A stretch of DNA of 39,603 bases, taken from positions 1 to 39,603 of IMG/VR virus record IMGVR_UViG_3300025141_014212; one strand, written 5' to 3'. The translations under genes and the position numbers were made by a program. Source of the stretch: a virus. This document shows positions 9,816 to 20,755 of the stretch, piece by piece (position 1 is the stretch's first letter; each line of letters starts with the position of its first letter). A model generated the notes under the pieces. The model did not search any database and was not told the origin of the DNA. It was given only the letters and a program-made list of their open reading frames with translations.

Positions 9816-11617
9816 TATTTAATTGTCCCTTTAATATCTAAATTAGGATATTTGATCTCATATATAACATTTTCTGGCATTTCTATCATACGTCCATCTG
9901 GAGAGGTGTATAAATCAACGTTGTATGCTACGCCAGAATAAACACCGCCGGTCTTGTTAACGACTGTAACATCCGTAGTATCAACAACACCCGGTGTTGT
10001 ATTAATTATCTTGTATACATCTGTTATGTGAAATGGTTCTCCAATTTCAGGATTGAAGTTTAAAAAGTTTTTAATCCTCGCAAGAATTGCAGCGAACACG
10101 TCCACCTTGTTTGCATTAACATTAGCTATAGCAACAAAATCAATACCCAAGTTAACCACTTTTGCATCAAGTATATCAACAGTGTCATTGATCATTCTAT
10201 ACTGATTTAGCCAAGTTTTTAAATTTTGTTTAATCGTATTATTGGCTGTCGTCATATATCCAGCTTCGTCCTCCGCTACAACATACAAATTCAGATTTCT
10301 TTTAAAAGAATCACTATCCTGCAGCACATTACATTTTCTAATAGCACCAAATTGTCTAGGCATACGATAAGCCAAGCTTATGTAGTCTTTCTTTGTTACT
10401 GCTCGATTTTGAGTTGCAAAGTTATGAGATATCCTTTGTTTTAATTCATGGGGAGTTGGAATGGTTATATCACCAGTAATGGATTCTATATTTGTTGTCT
10501 CTAAACTATTTCTGACAGTATTGAGTTTGTTGCCATTCGTTGCCCCTGTCGAAGGAAACACAAAGTTAGCTTCCAAAATCTCCGTTATAGAACCAGCAGA
10601 AGCATTAACATTAGATCTTTCATTGGCCCTGTAAATAACTGATAATGACGTGTTCGCAGGAACAACACCAAACTTATCAGTCTCATTTAATACAGCCGGG
10701 TCAAATGTAGCTTGCGTAATATAATCCTTTGCATGTTGTTTTAAAACAACATTCTCTGGCTGATATAGAGGAGTCGTTTTAAGTTCGCTGTCTGAGCCGT
10801 ATCCAAACTGCAAGAACGTTGTACTCTGAGTTGTTTCAATTGAAAATCGTCTAGGTACAGAAACCGCCCTCAATATAGAAGGCACCAATGTCCGATCACC
10901 AGACCGGTTGGCAACGTTAATATAGACCGTGTTCTGTGACAAATGATCAACCTGATAATATTCATGGCCTTCGGAATCAACGATGGAAACCACCTCTGCG
11001 ATAGATTCGCTAGCAAGTGGAATTTTTAAAAACTTTTGATATGTACCAATTGAGATTGTCTCTTTAAAATATCTTCCAGAAAGCACTTTACCACTAGCTT
11101 TAACAGCAAATGTCACTGCATTTCCCGTCTCATCATCAGCTTGCGCGACGACGATCTCATTTGTTGTCTTCGAAAAATCAACATCCTCTGTCAAAATAAA
11201 CGAATTACCACCATCCGAACCAAAACGTGAACCACGCGCAAGAATAGGGTAATAATCTTCATCTGGCGCCGTGCCGTTAGAATCGGCTGGAATTAGGGTA
11301 AAAAACGTCAAAACGCCATGAGAAGACGGCTGATAATCATATTTATAACCCATCTGGCGCCCATGTTTGAGCACATTAGAATATTCGTTAGAAGTTGCCA
11401 GAAAGCTTTCGTTAGCTTGATAGTCCAAATAGAAAGACAAAATGTCGCCAACATATGCAACCGTGTCAAGCATCAAAGAACCAAAGGATGCAATATTAAA
11501 GTCTTTGTATGTATCGGGATAATATCTTTTGGCGTAGTCTACCAGATCAGCTTTGATGGTAGTAAAATCTCTGCTACTATAATCAATGGCCTTTGGAACT
11601 CTCTTATCTATCGGCAT
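9815..11617 (-). CDS. gp6: Baseplate wedge protein, gp6-like (baseplate J family)
   Basis: This 600-residue protein is close to T4 gp6 in length (660) and has the expected layout: an N-terminal part beginning with KAIDYSSRDFTTIKADLVDY, the segment FGSLMLDTVAYVGDILSFYL typical of gp6/baseplate J proteins, a central beta region, and the conserved NRAVTKKDYISLAYRMP motif at roughly residue 405. In T4 relatives gp6 dimers form the wedge ring joining the baseplate centre to the periphery. It lies immediately after the gp25-like gene, as in other contractile-tail phages, and overlaps the next gene by one base. The start ATG at 11617 has only a distant GGAG (11 bases upstream). Identification is firm at family level. 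Confidence 0.93.
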   Translation of the reverse strand: MPIDKRVPKAIDYSSRDFTTIKADLVDYAKRYYPDTYKDFNIASFGSLMLDTVAYVGDILSFYLDYQANESFLATSNEYSNVLKHGRQMGYKYDYQPSSHGVLTFFTLIPADSNGTAPDEDYYPILARGSRFGSDGGNSFILTEDVDFSKTTNEIVVAQADDETGNAVTFAVKASGKVLSGRYFKETISIGTYQKFLKIPLASESIAEVVSIVDSEGHEYYQVDHLSQNTVYINVANRSGDRTLVPSILRAVSVPRRFSIETTQSTTFLQFGYGSDSELKTTPLYQPENVVLKQHAKDYITQATFDPAVLNETDKFGVVPANTSLSVIYRANERSNVNASAGSITEILEANFVFPSTGATNGNKLNTVRNSLETTNIESITGDITIPTPHELKQRISHNFATQNRAVTKKDYISLAYRMPRQFGAIRKCNVLQDSDSFKRNLNLYVVAEDEAGYMTTANNTIKQNLKTWLNQYRMINDTVDILDAKVVNLGIDFVAIANVNANKVDVFAAILARIKNFLNFNPEIGEPFHITDVYKIINTTPGVVDTTDVTVVNKTGGVYSGVAYNVDLYTSPDGRMIEMPENVIYEIKYPNLDIKGTIK

Positions 11618-11656
11618 TACTAGTGGTACTCCATTCTACTATACTTCTCTGAATAA

Positions 11657-12034
11657 TTAGTCTATAGATATGTTTATGTCTATCCGATCCTTTAGCGAAA
11701 GTGCGGGTACTACGTAGTTTATGATCACAACTAACAAGTGAGGATCTTCCGGTATGTCTCTAAAATCCACAGAAGGGATTTCAACATAGGGCATATATTG
11801 CTTTACCTGCTGGTAAATTAATCCCCTAATATCAGTCTCAATACCTTCAGATTTCATCTTAAACAATTGATGCCTGAGACCTACTCCAAATTGAGGATCC
11901 ATAACCCTCTCGCCCGGTGATGTTAGTAAGAGCATTTTCAAGTTTTGTGTAACCATATCTTTAACCGTTTCGTTCATGGCATACCCGTAAACCGGATCTC
12001 TATCCATCGGTAATTTAGCTGAAAATGCAGGCAT
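11657..12034 (-). CDS. gp25: Baseplate wedge protein, gp25-like (GPW/gp25 family)
   Basis: This 125-residue protein carries the hallmark gp25 EPR core motif as GERVMDPQFGVGLR near residues 56-69, preceded by the helix VKDMVTQNLKMLLLTSP. In T4 and in type VI secretion (TssE) this motif nucleates sheath assembly and binds the gp6 wedge. Length matches the family (T4 gp25 is 132). The ATG at 12034 is preceded by GAGGG seven bases upstream. The gene lies 39 bases from gp6 and 64 bases after the giant ORF. Identification is firm. Confidence 0.95.
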   Translation of the reverse strand: MPAFSAKLPMDRDPVYGYAMNETVKDMVTQNLKMLLLTSPGERVMDPQFGVGLRHQLFKMKSEGIETDIRGLIYQQVKQYMPYVEIPSVDFRDIPEDPHLLVVIINYVVPALSLKDRIDINISID

Positions 12035-12047
12035 TGCTGGTCCCTCT

Positions 12048-12077
12048 TGTTTATAACAATAATTAGTTATATTACAA
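12048..12077 (-). promoter_or_regulatory. Possible promoter before gp25
   Basis: In the 64-base gap before gp25 the minus strand reads TTGTAA (12077-12072), 16 bases, then TATAAA (12055-12050), extended as TATAAACA. This could be a weak sigma70 promoter or a T4-type late promoter (consensus TATAAATA). As a late promoter it would place the transcript start almost on the ribosome binding site, which argues against that reading. The call rests on motif match only. Confidence 0.35.
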
Positions 12078-12098
12078 TTTTATCGATTCTATTGTGCT

Positions 12099-15000
12099 TT
12101 AAGTTAACTTACTTAAGTAACTTGGTTGATAAGGGTCATGGCCGGGTTGGTCTGGTTTTGGCCAAGCATTATATTTATCACCTTCTAATATCCAGAAGTA
12201 CCCATTTTCATCAGGGCCGAAAACATTTTCGTCGTATTCCTCACCCGCTTGCTTGAAATTATGGCTATCAATACTCTTTTCGTAATCTGCAGCTTTTCCG
12301 TCATCGTAGAGAGAATTTGTTAATATCCAATTAGTGCTTGGATCAATACCTACGCGGAAGCCCGTATCAGGATTTCTATCTTTTTCATCTAGAGCTTCAA
12401 GTCCTGCTATGGTCGCAATTCTCTTGTCTGCGCGCTCACCTGTTTCCGGGTTTTCAAAATATTTCTTAAAGAAATTGCTTTCTTCGTCCATACACATTAT
12501 CGGCGTCGACGTCTTATAAGCTTCTCGGTGTTCTGCCAGTGACATACCCATGACGTTAGACGTCTTTCCCATCCACATCGGACCATATGGGCCATAACCT
12601 AGATGCGACATCATCATCTCAACTTTCCACAAGTTTTCAATCAACCGACGTAACAAATCAGTATGCACCGTTACAGATGTCGTTTTGTACGCCTTGCCGG
12701 TTTCTGCCAAATCAAAATCTGATTTGCCTTCCCAATAAGCTTCATTGTTTGCATTAATCCATTTTTTCCTTGTAGACTTGCTAGTCCATTCTTCGTCTAT
12801 ACCTGTTACAACGTTCGAGAAACCATCTATGTACCAGTCCAATCCATCTCCAGTGTGGCTAATATGGCCAGAACTATTACCATGGCCATCATCTCTGTAC
12901 AAACCAGTTCTCATCCAATAATGGCGGTTTTTGTGTTTAAATATTTTGTCATCGCCGCCTGTAGGATAATTCTTAGTGCCATAATCCATCATTCCAGAAC
13001 CCCATTGGCCACGGGTGTTCATGTACATATAGTCTGCTTCGCCAGCTTCCACTTCTGCTAGAGTTTCCATCGGAGTTTTTTTCGCGGATGCACCAAAAAT
13101 AACTTCCCTAGTCGCTTCCCCCTTCTCCCAATCGACCATGCCTTCACCGGTAATCGCGTATTTGAGTCCAGATGCCAACTTCTCTTCATCCATTCCCGAC
13201 TTATTTGGCAAATCCATAAGATCTTCCATACTTGATAAGCCATCACCAGCCTCTTCTACAAAAACAAATTCAGTCCACTCAATTCTTCTATCCGCCAATA
13301 TTCTCAACACATTGTTAATGCCAGCTTGACTTCCAGAGCTACCCAAATTATGTGTGTCTTCTTTCCAAAATGTTTGCAAGGCAGATTTTCTAGAAGTTCC
13401 ATCGGAGGGCCAATGCTCGATATAATCAGGACTTAATAACTCTTGTGTTCCATCCAAAATAGTTGAAACATGTACGCTATCGGTGACATCAATTGTTTCT
13501 TCTTCACCCTCGTAATTAACAATTGTATAATTCTCTATTGTCTTCCTTGTTTTGCTTCGTGCAACCGCAAACCCTCTACCCCGCATAAGTCCGTGTAAAT
13601 CGTTATCGCCAATAATTGCCTTTAAGGCTGCATTATACCACTTCCACAATGCGAATAAGTGAATCGGATCTTCTGGTGGCCACTTCATCAGAAGCTCTAT
13701 ATCGGGAAACTGGTCAGGGTTAGCCTTAATAAATTCCATTAACTCACTGTAATCTATATCGTAGTCTTTAACCTGCTTTGTTGTTGTCTTCGGTCCTCCT
13801 ATCCCATGTACGGTGGTAGTTTCGGTATCCCAGCCATATGTTATTTTTTCGCCCCCCTCCTTTATTAACTCAAAATTATCAATGGATCCCGGCTTAAAAG
13901 AAACACCCTCTAAAGAAGCGTATCCCATGGAAACCATATTCATGTATATATAAAATAAGTTATTGCAGATATCATCATTTTGCAAAGTGGCACTAGTGCA
14001 AGGTGGAGTATACCATTCTTCCGCAAAATTGGCTGCAGCTATTTGTAACTGTATGGACGATTTACCTATGCTACCTGCGCCAAATGCGGCCAGGTGTTCA
14101 GGAAAGTCTGTCACGTTTTTAAGGCCGCTCGGTAAAATATATTTTTTATAAAAGTCTATAGCCTTAGCTTTAAAATAATCTATAATCTGATCAATTGTTA
14201 AGCTCTTGTAGAACATCCCTATACCGCCACCCAATCTAGATTGCAGCCAAACGTCCGGAGATTCCGTACAATCAAAGCACCCGTCTTCTGGGCCGGTCAT
14301 GTCCATAACTTCCATAAGTCGATTAATCATGCCAATGGCAAATTGTTGACCATCTGAATCTGTGTAGTCTATATCTTCTATAACAGCTTCGTAGTATCTC
14401 TTGAGAAGATATAGTTGATGACAAACCGACAAATCCTGTACAGCTTCAACGCTCTGCATAACCGGTACCATGGAGGTCTGTGAGGGCCAAAGTCCAATAT
14501 CTTCAACTTGCGAAGTTTTAGTCAATGATTTGTCTTCAGCAGCTGCTTTAAACTCTGACGGCACTGCCAACACTTGATCAACCTCCCAAGGTTCAGGCGC
14601 CCACCCGTCTCCTATGGATTTGGCCAACCTAGGTGGCCACTCAGATGGGCCATAACCCTGATCAGGACATTCACCCGTTGCAACAAGAAAAGGTATATTA
14701 GGTTCTATTGATGTTGAATCCGGATCGGGCGCGCCCTGACGCGGACCTAAACTCATACACGGAGTGACACCAAACTCCATTGGCGCCATTTTCGGATCAA
14801 GAGAGTCGATATATTGACCCAAAGTTATAACAATCTCTGTATCATACACAGCTTCAAGCTCTTCCGGATCAGGTGGAGCCGGCGGTAATGGGCAAGGTTT
14901 CTTCTTTCTGAACGCATCTTCCAAGTCATCCCACCACCGGAAATCAACAAACGCTAGCAACCAACCCCAAGGTGTCCATGGGAAAGAGAATGCAGTACTG

Positions 15001-18000
15001 CCATTCATTGGTCCAAAAATATTCCAATCAAAATCATATGCATCTTTATCGCTACTGCCACTATCCCACTTATACCATTCCATTTCAGTGACATAATCCA
15101 TCGTCTTACCAAATTCTCCCAACAAGTGCTCTTCTGGTGGAGGTTCTGGCGGCTCGAAAACCTCAGTTGGTCCGGTGGGAGCTTTAAGGGCGGCAGATTT
15201 GTATCTCATGTATCCCGGATCTAGTAGCTCTGCAATACCCCTGATTATCTGAAATGGCGTCATAGCAATAATTGGAAGAAGGTTAACAGGAAACCCTCCA
15301 AGCGCAAAAGAGGGGCCACCACCATCTGCTTTTGAATCCCCGGACTTATCATCAGTAGAATCACTACGATAGTCATGTTTCATAAGTGTTACAAATAACG
15401 TCTTCAAGCTAGCCTTTGTATTGCTAAACAAAGATCTCATATGCTGATTATTTTTGAAAGCAAATACCGAGTACAACCCAACCATCGAAGAGAATCTAGA
15501 TACATTTATAGACTGCGTTACCAATTTTCTATATGCAGGGTGCGCAGCCATTTTGTTAAAAAGAGCATCTTCATGTTGCCAATATGTCGACACCATCTTC
15601 TCTATTCCAGTTGTGAATGGTATTTCCTCCTCAACTTCCACCAAAGGATGAATATAAACTTTTGCTTCCGCCTTAAGAGCAGTCTGCGTATAAAAACTAG
15701 TATCTTGACCCAAGCCCACATTAGTATATACCGGATTACCATTTTCGTCATAAGCATCGACGGGGTAGGATGTTGGGATTGTCGCTTCATCCGGATCTAA
15801 TTGTAATTTTTCAGCTATCTCTGCAGCTATGGGTATATGCAAGGTCTTTGATTGTTTTGCTTCCACAAACGCATTCATATCCACTTCTTGTATTTCTATA
15901 AACTCGCTAACCCTAAACGCTTTGCTAGATGCATCGCTAAATTTTGTGGCACTCTCTTGTGTCGACGCGCCTATAAGACCATCGTAAAATTCATTGCCGC
16001 CCTCAACATCATTAAAGGGAGAAACGTAACTTAATCTAAGTCCGTATTTCCATGGCGACTTTGCACCTGTCGCCAAGTTATATGGCATATCGACTAATGT
16101 CGGATCGCGATTCCATGTCTGAGTCATGAGCCAGTTAACCCATTCGGTAATGTTCAGAGGTGTTTGTCTTTTTAGACCCTTCTTTAGATTGTAAAGCCCT
16201 TGAGTGCCTTTGTCTGGGAATTTAAGCCATTTTAAATCATGTTTTATGTACCTTTCTAAAATAAAGCCACCAGAAAAGACATCTGCCCCCAATTCAGTTG
16301 TAGCATCAATCCACTTAACATTTTCTTGACCCACAAACAATGGAACAGAAGCTTCCGGGTTTTTCATTTGTCCATTATCAATATCAATTCCAGTTAATTG
16401 AGATTCCTTAATCACACCCTGCTGCTTTAATGCTTCCAAATTTGTGGCAAGGATTTTATCTGTGTTTAAGCCAGAATCGTTCGTTATGGGGCCATGCACA
16501 TTAATTTTTTGTATTGTGCGTTTAAAAAAGCGTTTTTCCGAAGACTTTGGCATAATATCTTCAAAATCTGTAGCCACAGGTATTGGCCTATAATTTGCCC
16601 CACGAGGCTTTTTATTAACGGTGATATTTCCAAAAGGAGTTATTTGTTCTTCCGGTGCACCATATCTCAACATATTCAAAAATTGTTGAGCCGGCTCCAT
16701 ACCCCAACCCTCTTGTCCAGAGAATATCTCCCCTATAAGCGTATCCAGTTGATCCGAAACAACTTTAATCTGTTCCAACGCCATAAACCCAATTGCGTCT
16801 TGCACGGTCTCAAGCTTGAAAAACTCTGGTCCTATTCCTGTTTCCTCATCCACTTCTTGTGGCCCAAAGGGATTTATAAAGGGGTCATTTAAAGCCTTTC
16901 TATCATCAAAGATATCTTTTACCACACGAGTGAAATGCACTGAATATGGATACCCAAACATTTCTTTAACCATTTGCATGGTTTCGCGAGCAATATATTT
17001 TAAGAAAAAGTTGTTTTTAAATATCTCTCCCATCTTAAATTTGGCAAAAACAAATATTCCCCTCAGTGACAATTCAATAACCACCAATCTTATGGCTAAC
17101 CGAACCACACCCTCAAGAGCAGCTTTTTTAAGAGGTGGGTTGTCTTTATCTTCTAGTGAACCTTCAACACAAGCTAGTCGAGCCATTTTCTCATTTATTT
17201 TTCGTAACGCTTCTGGGATATCCAATAAACTAGTTTTTACATCAGGCTCATCATCGGCGCATGGCACACTCAATATTAACGCAGAGGCAAATTCTTGAAA
17301 TTCTTCCTTACTAAACAACTCAGAAGTTGCGATACGATCTGCGATTTTTCTCAGTATATACTGATTAGCCAAATTGTACTCCGTAGCAAAAGCTATAGCC
17401 ATCTGAGAATGTGTTTTGGCATCTTGATCCGCGATCAAAGCTTCTTGATCTTCTGACGTCGATGACGAATTTGGCACAGTTTGTTTTGTCATGCCATTTG
17501 ATTCCCACCCTTCGTACATGACTTCTGAAAACGCTGTAGATTGTGGTGACGTCAAACCTATCAAACTAGCGGCCATTTCTTGATCATCACCACCCGATGC
17601 CAAATAGGCCAGCAGTTTCCCAACCGACTCCCCAGCACTTTCTTCTTTAGAAGTTTCAAGTATTTTTTGTACCGATTCAAGAGGATCCTCAAAGGGATCG
17701 ATGTTTGACAATATAACATCATCATCCAACAAAGTACCACCCTTAATAGAGACATCCATTGTTCTTTCTGTAAATAAGCTTGTGTTACCATCACCGGCAT
17801 CAGCAAAAAGCAGATTGCCGTTTACATCAGTTATGAATATAATATAAGGGTCTTTCTTATCGCCAGCCAAACCGACACGAGGATAAACACAATACAATTG
17901 TATCCCTCGATTAAATATACTCTCTGTACTGTTGAAACCGGGCATTTCATATCTCTTCACTGAAGCCATTTTATACACGTTTCCAACAGGCACATCATCC

Positions 18001-20744
18001 AGCATTGGCAAACCAAAGCCGCCCAAATTCTTAAATTCAGTCGACGGTTGCCACACAAAATTACTTCTATTCTGCAAAGATTGTCTAAGAGAGGGGGCCA
18101 CACCCTTACCAGCACCCTTCAACAACTCAGCGACTGCAGCCGCTTCCAGCTTATTGACCGAGCCTTGATCTTCTAAATCCAAATTGTTTACTTTGCTATG
18201 CATTCCAGGCCCCATGCCGGTTTTGCCGGATTCGCTCCCATGGCCACTCTCTGTATCGAAGAATGTAACTGCCGGCATGAAATTGGAAAGATCTGAATTA
18301 AAAGCTTTTCTGGGGGCTATAAACATCGCACCCAAAACTTCTCCAACCATATATTGCATTGGTGCAAACTCATAAGGGTTGACCAAGTTAGCATAATTAA
18401 TTTTTTCGGCGCCGGGTGGGGGCGTAGCACCACACAAGGGTAGGGGCATTTCTATCGGACTATCTGGATCGCGGTCCATTAATTTAGCTAACTCAGCCAA
18501 TTTATTAACCCGATCCGTTTTCATATTTTCAAGCTGCTCATTACACAATTCCGGATCTATATCTCCGCACTCCAAAGCAGCTTTGAATTTTGGTGGGCAT
18601 GCTCCATCATAAGTACCGCCGGCTGTCTCTCGAATTCTTTCCTCTTGAGCAACCAAACCTATGCACAAGTCTGTGTCTATGAATCCTCCCAAAATTTTAA
18701 ACAGATCTTCTGTTCTCTCCTTGTCCAAACAGCCTGTCAATGTTTGATATCTCTTTTCTATAAGGTTGTAAACCACATCTATAGTGCCAGGATAGGCAGT
18801 ACCGTCCAACAATGCGCAAAGTTCAGCAGTCGTCAAAACCAAAGATAAGTCTTCAAACAGATCGAACATAGCAGCTATCATATCCGCTTCACTCAAATCT
18901 CCACAATGCTTTTCATCAAAGAAATCCATCGCCTTTGCCATCATATCTGGTTGAATTAATTCTGCCAATTCCTCTTTACCACAACCAACATCTTCTATCG
19001 GAAGCTCTACAACCTGTCGTATACAAAGACACAAATCCAATATTTCTTCCAACACTTTTTTAATAAGCTCAACCAATATCTTTGCAATCGTTTTCAATAA
19101 TGCCATCTTTAAAGCGGCTTTAATGGATGCAATCAAATCGCCAACCATCAATCTAGGGAATTTAAAAGATAGCTCGTCTGGCATGCCATCAAATACTTTT
19201 TCCCAGTCTGTATCCATCAACTTGTCTATAAATTTAATTGCGCCGGCCAGTTTTCCTATAATGTCACGACACACATAATCTGGCAAATTCGATATAACAT
19301 TAACAAGAATATCCTTATATTCTGCGACTTTAAGACCAGCATCGGCCAAAGGAGCCGTGCCAAAGAATTGAGCACCCATTTTAATATTGGCTTCTTCTAA
19401 AGCGTCTTCGTAGTTAATCTCTTGTTGGCAGAGAATTTTTAAGTTCTCTGGTGATGGGTATGATTTGTATGTGTCACGAGATGAGTCTAGTGCTGTTTGC
19501 GCTGCCGAATATTTATTTTTGGCCTTTTTGGCTTCTTGTGAAAGCGCCTCATTTGCAGCCGCAGCGTGACCAGCGGATTTAGCCATAGTGTTTACAGCTT
19601 CTTGCATAGCAGCTGCCCATGGGGAGTTTAATAATATCTCTTTTAACGCATCGTAATCAAGTTCGTCCATGGCCTTGCGGCACAACATTTCTAAAATCTC
19701 GTTCAACGTCATATTCAACATCAAACAATGAGCAATCTTTGCCGCTAATGTACCGACGCCGGCGTTGTTAATAACCTCTTTATATACAAAATCGATCTCT
19801 TGAGCGTACTCACTCTTTGCGTATAAGCCCGGTGCTTTGTTTGTAAAAGCGTCGTAAATATAAGATGAAGCTCGGAAATTTCCTACCTTCTCCATTGTTG
19901 CAAGTACACTTTCTAGCTTCTTTCTTCTCCTAGGATCGTCAAGTTTCTTATTCTCAAATTCTGCTTCTTCTTTAGTTCGCAGATGGGGCGCCAATTCGTT
20001 AAACACAGTAGCGCCTTCTGGCCCTCCCCATTCTTCAGCACCAACTTTCTTTGATTGAGAGATATGTCCAAAACCTTGTGTTTCTCCCTCCGTAAAGGCT
20101 TTATCTTCTCTTTTCCTTGTAATTAACGGCACTGGGTATGTGAAAGCTGTGACAAAATCAGTCCAATTTCCACTCTTTAACACCTGTGCGCCGTTCTTTC
20201 CAGTCATATTGTGATGGTAATAGAAATATGCTATGGTCCTAGTACTATACTTTTCTAGAAGGCAATTCAAGCCCTTGGTCAGAGGGGTGGCACCCTTATA
20301 ATCCCCCATTGTTGTGGCTTTTTCTGATTTATCGGATGGCAAGGATATTTTAGATTTATCTGCGACAACCACAAATTTTATCTGATATTCATCATCCAAG
20401 CCAATTTCTATCAGGTATTCTATACCTTCCTGCTCGGTACCAGCCTCATCAAAAATATTAGTAGGCATATCGTTACTTTGAAGAAGACCCCTCAAACCCA
20501 AATTAACGAAATTCTCCAACCTTTCAGCTTCTTTTATTAAATCGACATAAGGCTCGGAAACATGAGTCGTAGAGAGCTTAGATGAAGTCCCCTTCGATCT
20601 CATTATTTTTGTAGCCTGTTCTATATCACCCAGCAATGTTTTTGCTTCAAAAGTTATGCTTCTAGTAAACCCACACTTATCATAATCAAAGGTATCAACC
20701 TTGTCAGGCATAGCTTCCAAATATGAAGCAGGAACTCTGACCAA
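12099..20744 (-). CDS. Giant virion protein ORF, 2,881 aa, probably the 3' part of a larger split gene
   Basis: One uninterrupted frame of 2,882 codons, among the longest ORFs in the window. I do not recognise its family. Visible features: strongly hydrophobic or amphipathic helices at about residues 535-578 (KAALKMALLKTIAKILVEL) and 1210-1252 (LAIRLVVIELSLRGIFVF), Pro-rich linkers near 1860 (EPPEPPPEE) and 1949 (CPLPPAPPDP), a Trp-rich patch near 1925, and a Tyr/Trp/Gly-rich C-terminal third. The listed start is a TTG at 20744 with no good ribosome binding site, and the frame stays open upstream to 20915 with natural-looking protein text (WRSWHFKPGAQN, then GAEFSVLVRVPASYLE). This suggests it is normally joined to the upstream 447-codon ORF. 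Position beside gp25/gp6 implies a tail or baseplate structural role; a tape-measure-like role is possible but unproven. Confidence 0.85.
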   Translation of the reverse strand: MVRVPASYLEAMPDKVDTFDYDKCGFTRSITFEAKTLLGDIEQATKIMRSKGTSSKLSTTHVSEPYVDLIKEAERLENFVNLGLRGLLQSNDMPTNIFDEAGTEQEGIEYLIEIGLDDEYQIKFVVVADKSKISLPSDKSEKATTMGDYKGATPLTKGLNCLLEKYSTRTIAYFYYHHNMTGKNGAQVLKSGNWTDFVTAFTYPVPLITRKREDKAFTEGETQGFGHISQSKKVGAEEWGGPEGATVFNELAPHLRTKEEAEFENKKLDDPRRRKKLESVLATMEKVGNFRASSYIYDAFTNKAPGLYAKSEYAQEIDFVYKEVINNAGVGTLAAKIAHCLMLNMTLNEILEMLCRKAMDELDYDALKEILLNSPWAAAMQEAVNTMAKSAGHAAAANEALSQEAKKAKNKYSAAQTALDSSRDTYKSYPSPENLKILCQQEINYEDALEEANIKMGAQFFGTAPLADAGLKVAEYKDILVNVISNLPDYVCRDIIGKLAGAIKFIDKLMDTDWEKVFDGMPDELSFKFPRLMVGDLIASIKAALKMALLKTIAKILVELIKKVLEEILDLCLCIRQVVELPIEDVGCGKEELAELIQPDMMAKAMDFFDEKHCGDLSEADMIAAMFDLFEDLSLVLTTAELCALLDGTAYPGTIDVVYNLIEKRYQTLTGCLDKERTEDLFKILGGFIDTDLCIGLVAQEERIRETAGGTYDGACPPKFKAALECGDIDPELCNEQLENMKTDRVNKLAELAKLMDRDPDSPIEMPLPLCGATPPPGAEKINYANLVNPYEFAPMQYMVGEVLGAMFIAPRKAFNSDLSNFMPAVTFFDTESGHGSESGKTGMGPGMHSKVNNLDLEDQGSVNKLEAAAVAELLKGAGKGVAPSLRQSLQNRSNFVWQPSTEFKNLGGFGLPMLDDVPVGNVYKMASVKRYEMPGFNSTESIFNRGIQLYCVYPRVGLAGDKKDPYIIFITDVNGNLLFADAGDGNTSLFTERTMDVSIKGGTLLDDDVILSNIDPFEDPLESVQKILETSKEESAGESVGKLLAYLASGGDDQEMAASLIGLTSPQSTAFSEVMYEGWESNGMTKQTVPNSSSTSEDQEALIADQDAKTHSQMAIAFATEYNLANQYILRKIADRIATSELFSKEEFQEFASALILSVPCADDEPDVKTSLLDIPEALRKINEKMARLACVEGSLEDKDNPPLKKAALEGVVRLAIRLVVIELSLRGIFVFAKFKMGEIFKNNFFLKYIARETMQMVKEMFGYPYSVHFTRVVKDIFDDRKALNDPFINPFGPQEVDEETGIGPEFFKLETVQDAIGFMALEQIKVVSDQLDTLIGEIFSGQEGWGMEPAQQFLNMLRYGAPEEQITPFGNITVNKKPRGANYRPIPVATDFEDIMPKSSEKRFFKRTIQKINVHGPITNDSGLNTDKILATNLEALKQQGVIKESQLTGIDIDNGQMKNPEASVPLFVGQENVKWIDATTELGADVFSGGFILERYIKHDLKWLKFPDKGTQGLYNLKKGLKRQTPLNITEWVNWLMTQTWNRDPTLVDMPYNLATGAKSPWKYGLRLSYVSPFNDVEGGNEFYDGLIGASTQESATKFSDASSKAFRVSEFIEIQEVDMNAFVEAKQSKTLHIPIAAEIAEKLQLDPDEATIPTSYPVDAYDENGNPVYTNVGLGQDTSFYTQTALKAEAKVYIHPLVEVEEEIPFTTGIEKMVSTYWQHEDALFNKMAAHPAYRKLVTQSINVSRFSSMVGLYSVFAFKNNQHMRSLFSNTKASLKTLFVTLMKHDYRSDSTDDKSGDSKADGGGPSFALGGFPVNLLPIIAMTPFQIIRGIAELLDPGYMRYKSAALKAPTGPTEVFEPPEPPPEEHLLGEFGKTMDYVTEMEWYKWDSGSSDKDAYDFDWNIFGPMNGSTAFSFPWTPWGWLLAFVDFRWWDDLEDAFRKKKPCPLPPAPPDPEELEAVYDTEIVITLGQYIDSLDPKMAPMEFGVTPCMSLGPRQGAPDPDSTSIEPNIPFLVATGECPDQGYGPSEWPPRLAKSIGDGWAPEPWEVDQVLAVPSEFKAAAEDKSLTKTSQVEDIGLWPSQTSMVPVMQSVEAVQDLSVCHQLYLLKRYYEAVIEDIDYTDSDGQQFAIGMINRLMEVMDMTGPEDGCFDCTESPDVWLQSRLGGGIGMFYKSLTIDQIIDYFKAKAIDFYKKYILPSGLKNVTDFPEHLAAFGAGSIGKSSIQLQIAAANFAEEWYTPPCTSATLQNDDICNNLFYIYMNMVSMGYASLEGVSFKPGSIDNFELIKEGGEKITYGWDTETTTVHGIGGPKTTTKQVKDYDIDYSELMEFIKANPDQFPDIELLMKWPPEDPIHLFALWKWYNAALKAIIGDNDLHGLMRGRGFAVARSKTRKTIENYTIVNYEGEEETIDVTDSVHVSTILDGTQELLSPDYIEHWPSDGTSRKSALQTFWKEDTHNLGSSGSQAGINNVLRILADRRIEWTEFVFVEEAGDGLSSMEDLMDLPNKSGMDEEKLASGLKYAITGEGMVDWEKGEATREVIFGASAKKTPMETLAEVEAGEADYMYMNTRGQWGSGMMDYGTKNYPTGGDDKIFKHKNRHYWMRTGLYRDDGHGNSSGHISHTGDGLDWYIDGFSNVVTGIDEEWTSKSTRKKWINANNEAYWEGKSDFDLAETGKAYKTTSVTVHTDLLRRLIENLWKVEMMMSHLGYGPYGPMWMGKTSNVMGMSLAEHREAYKTSTPIMCMDEESNFFKKYFENPETGERADKRIATIAGLEALDEKDRNPDTGFRVGIDPSTNWILTNSLYDDGKAADYEKSIDSHNFKQAGEEYDENVFGPDENGYFWILEGDKYNAWPKPDQPGHDPYQPSYLSKLT

Positions 20745-20755
20745 TACCGAAAATT

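Noticed and set aside
12100-12120. Palindrome TTACTTAAGTAA at the end of the giant ORF, a possible terminator or operator
   Set aside because: AT-rich, with no GC stem and no T-tract after it; it falls mostly within the last codons and is too weak to call.
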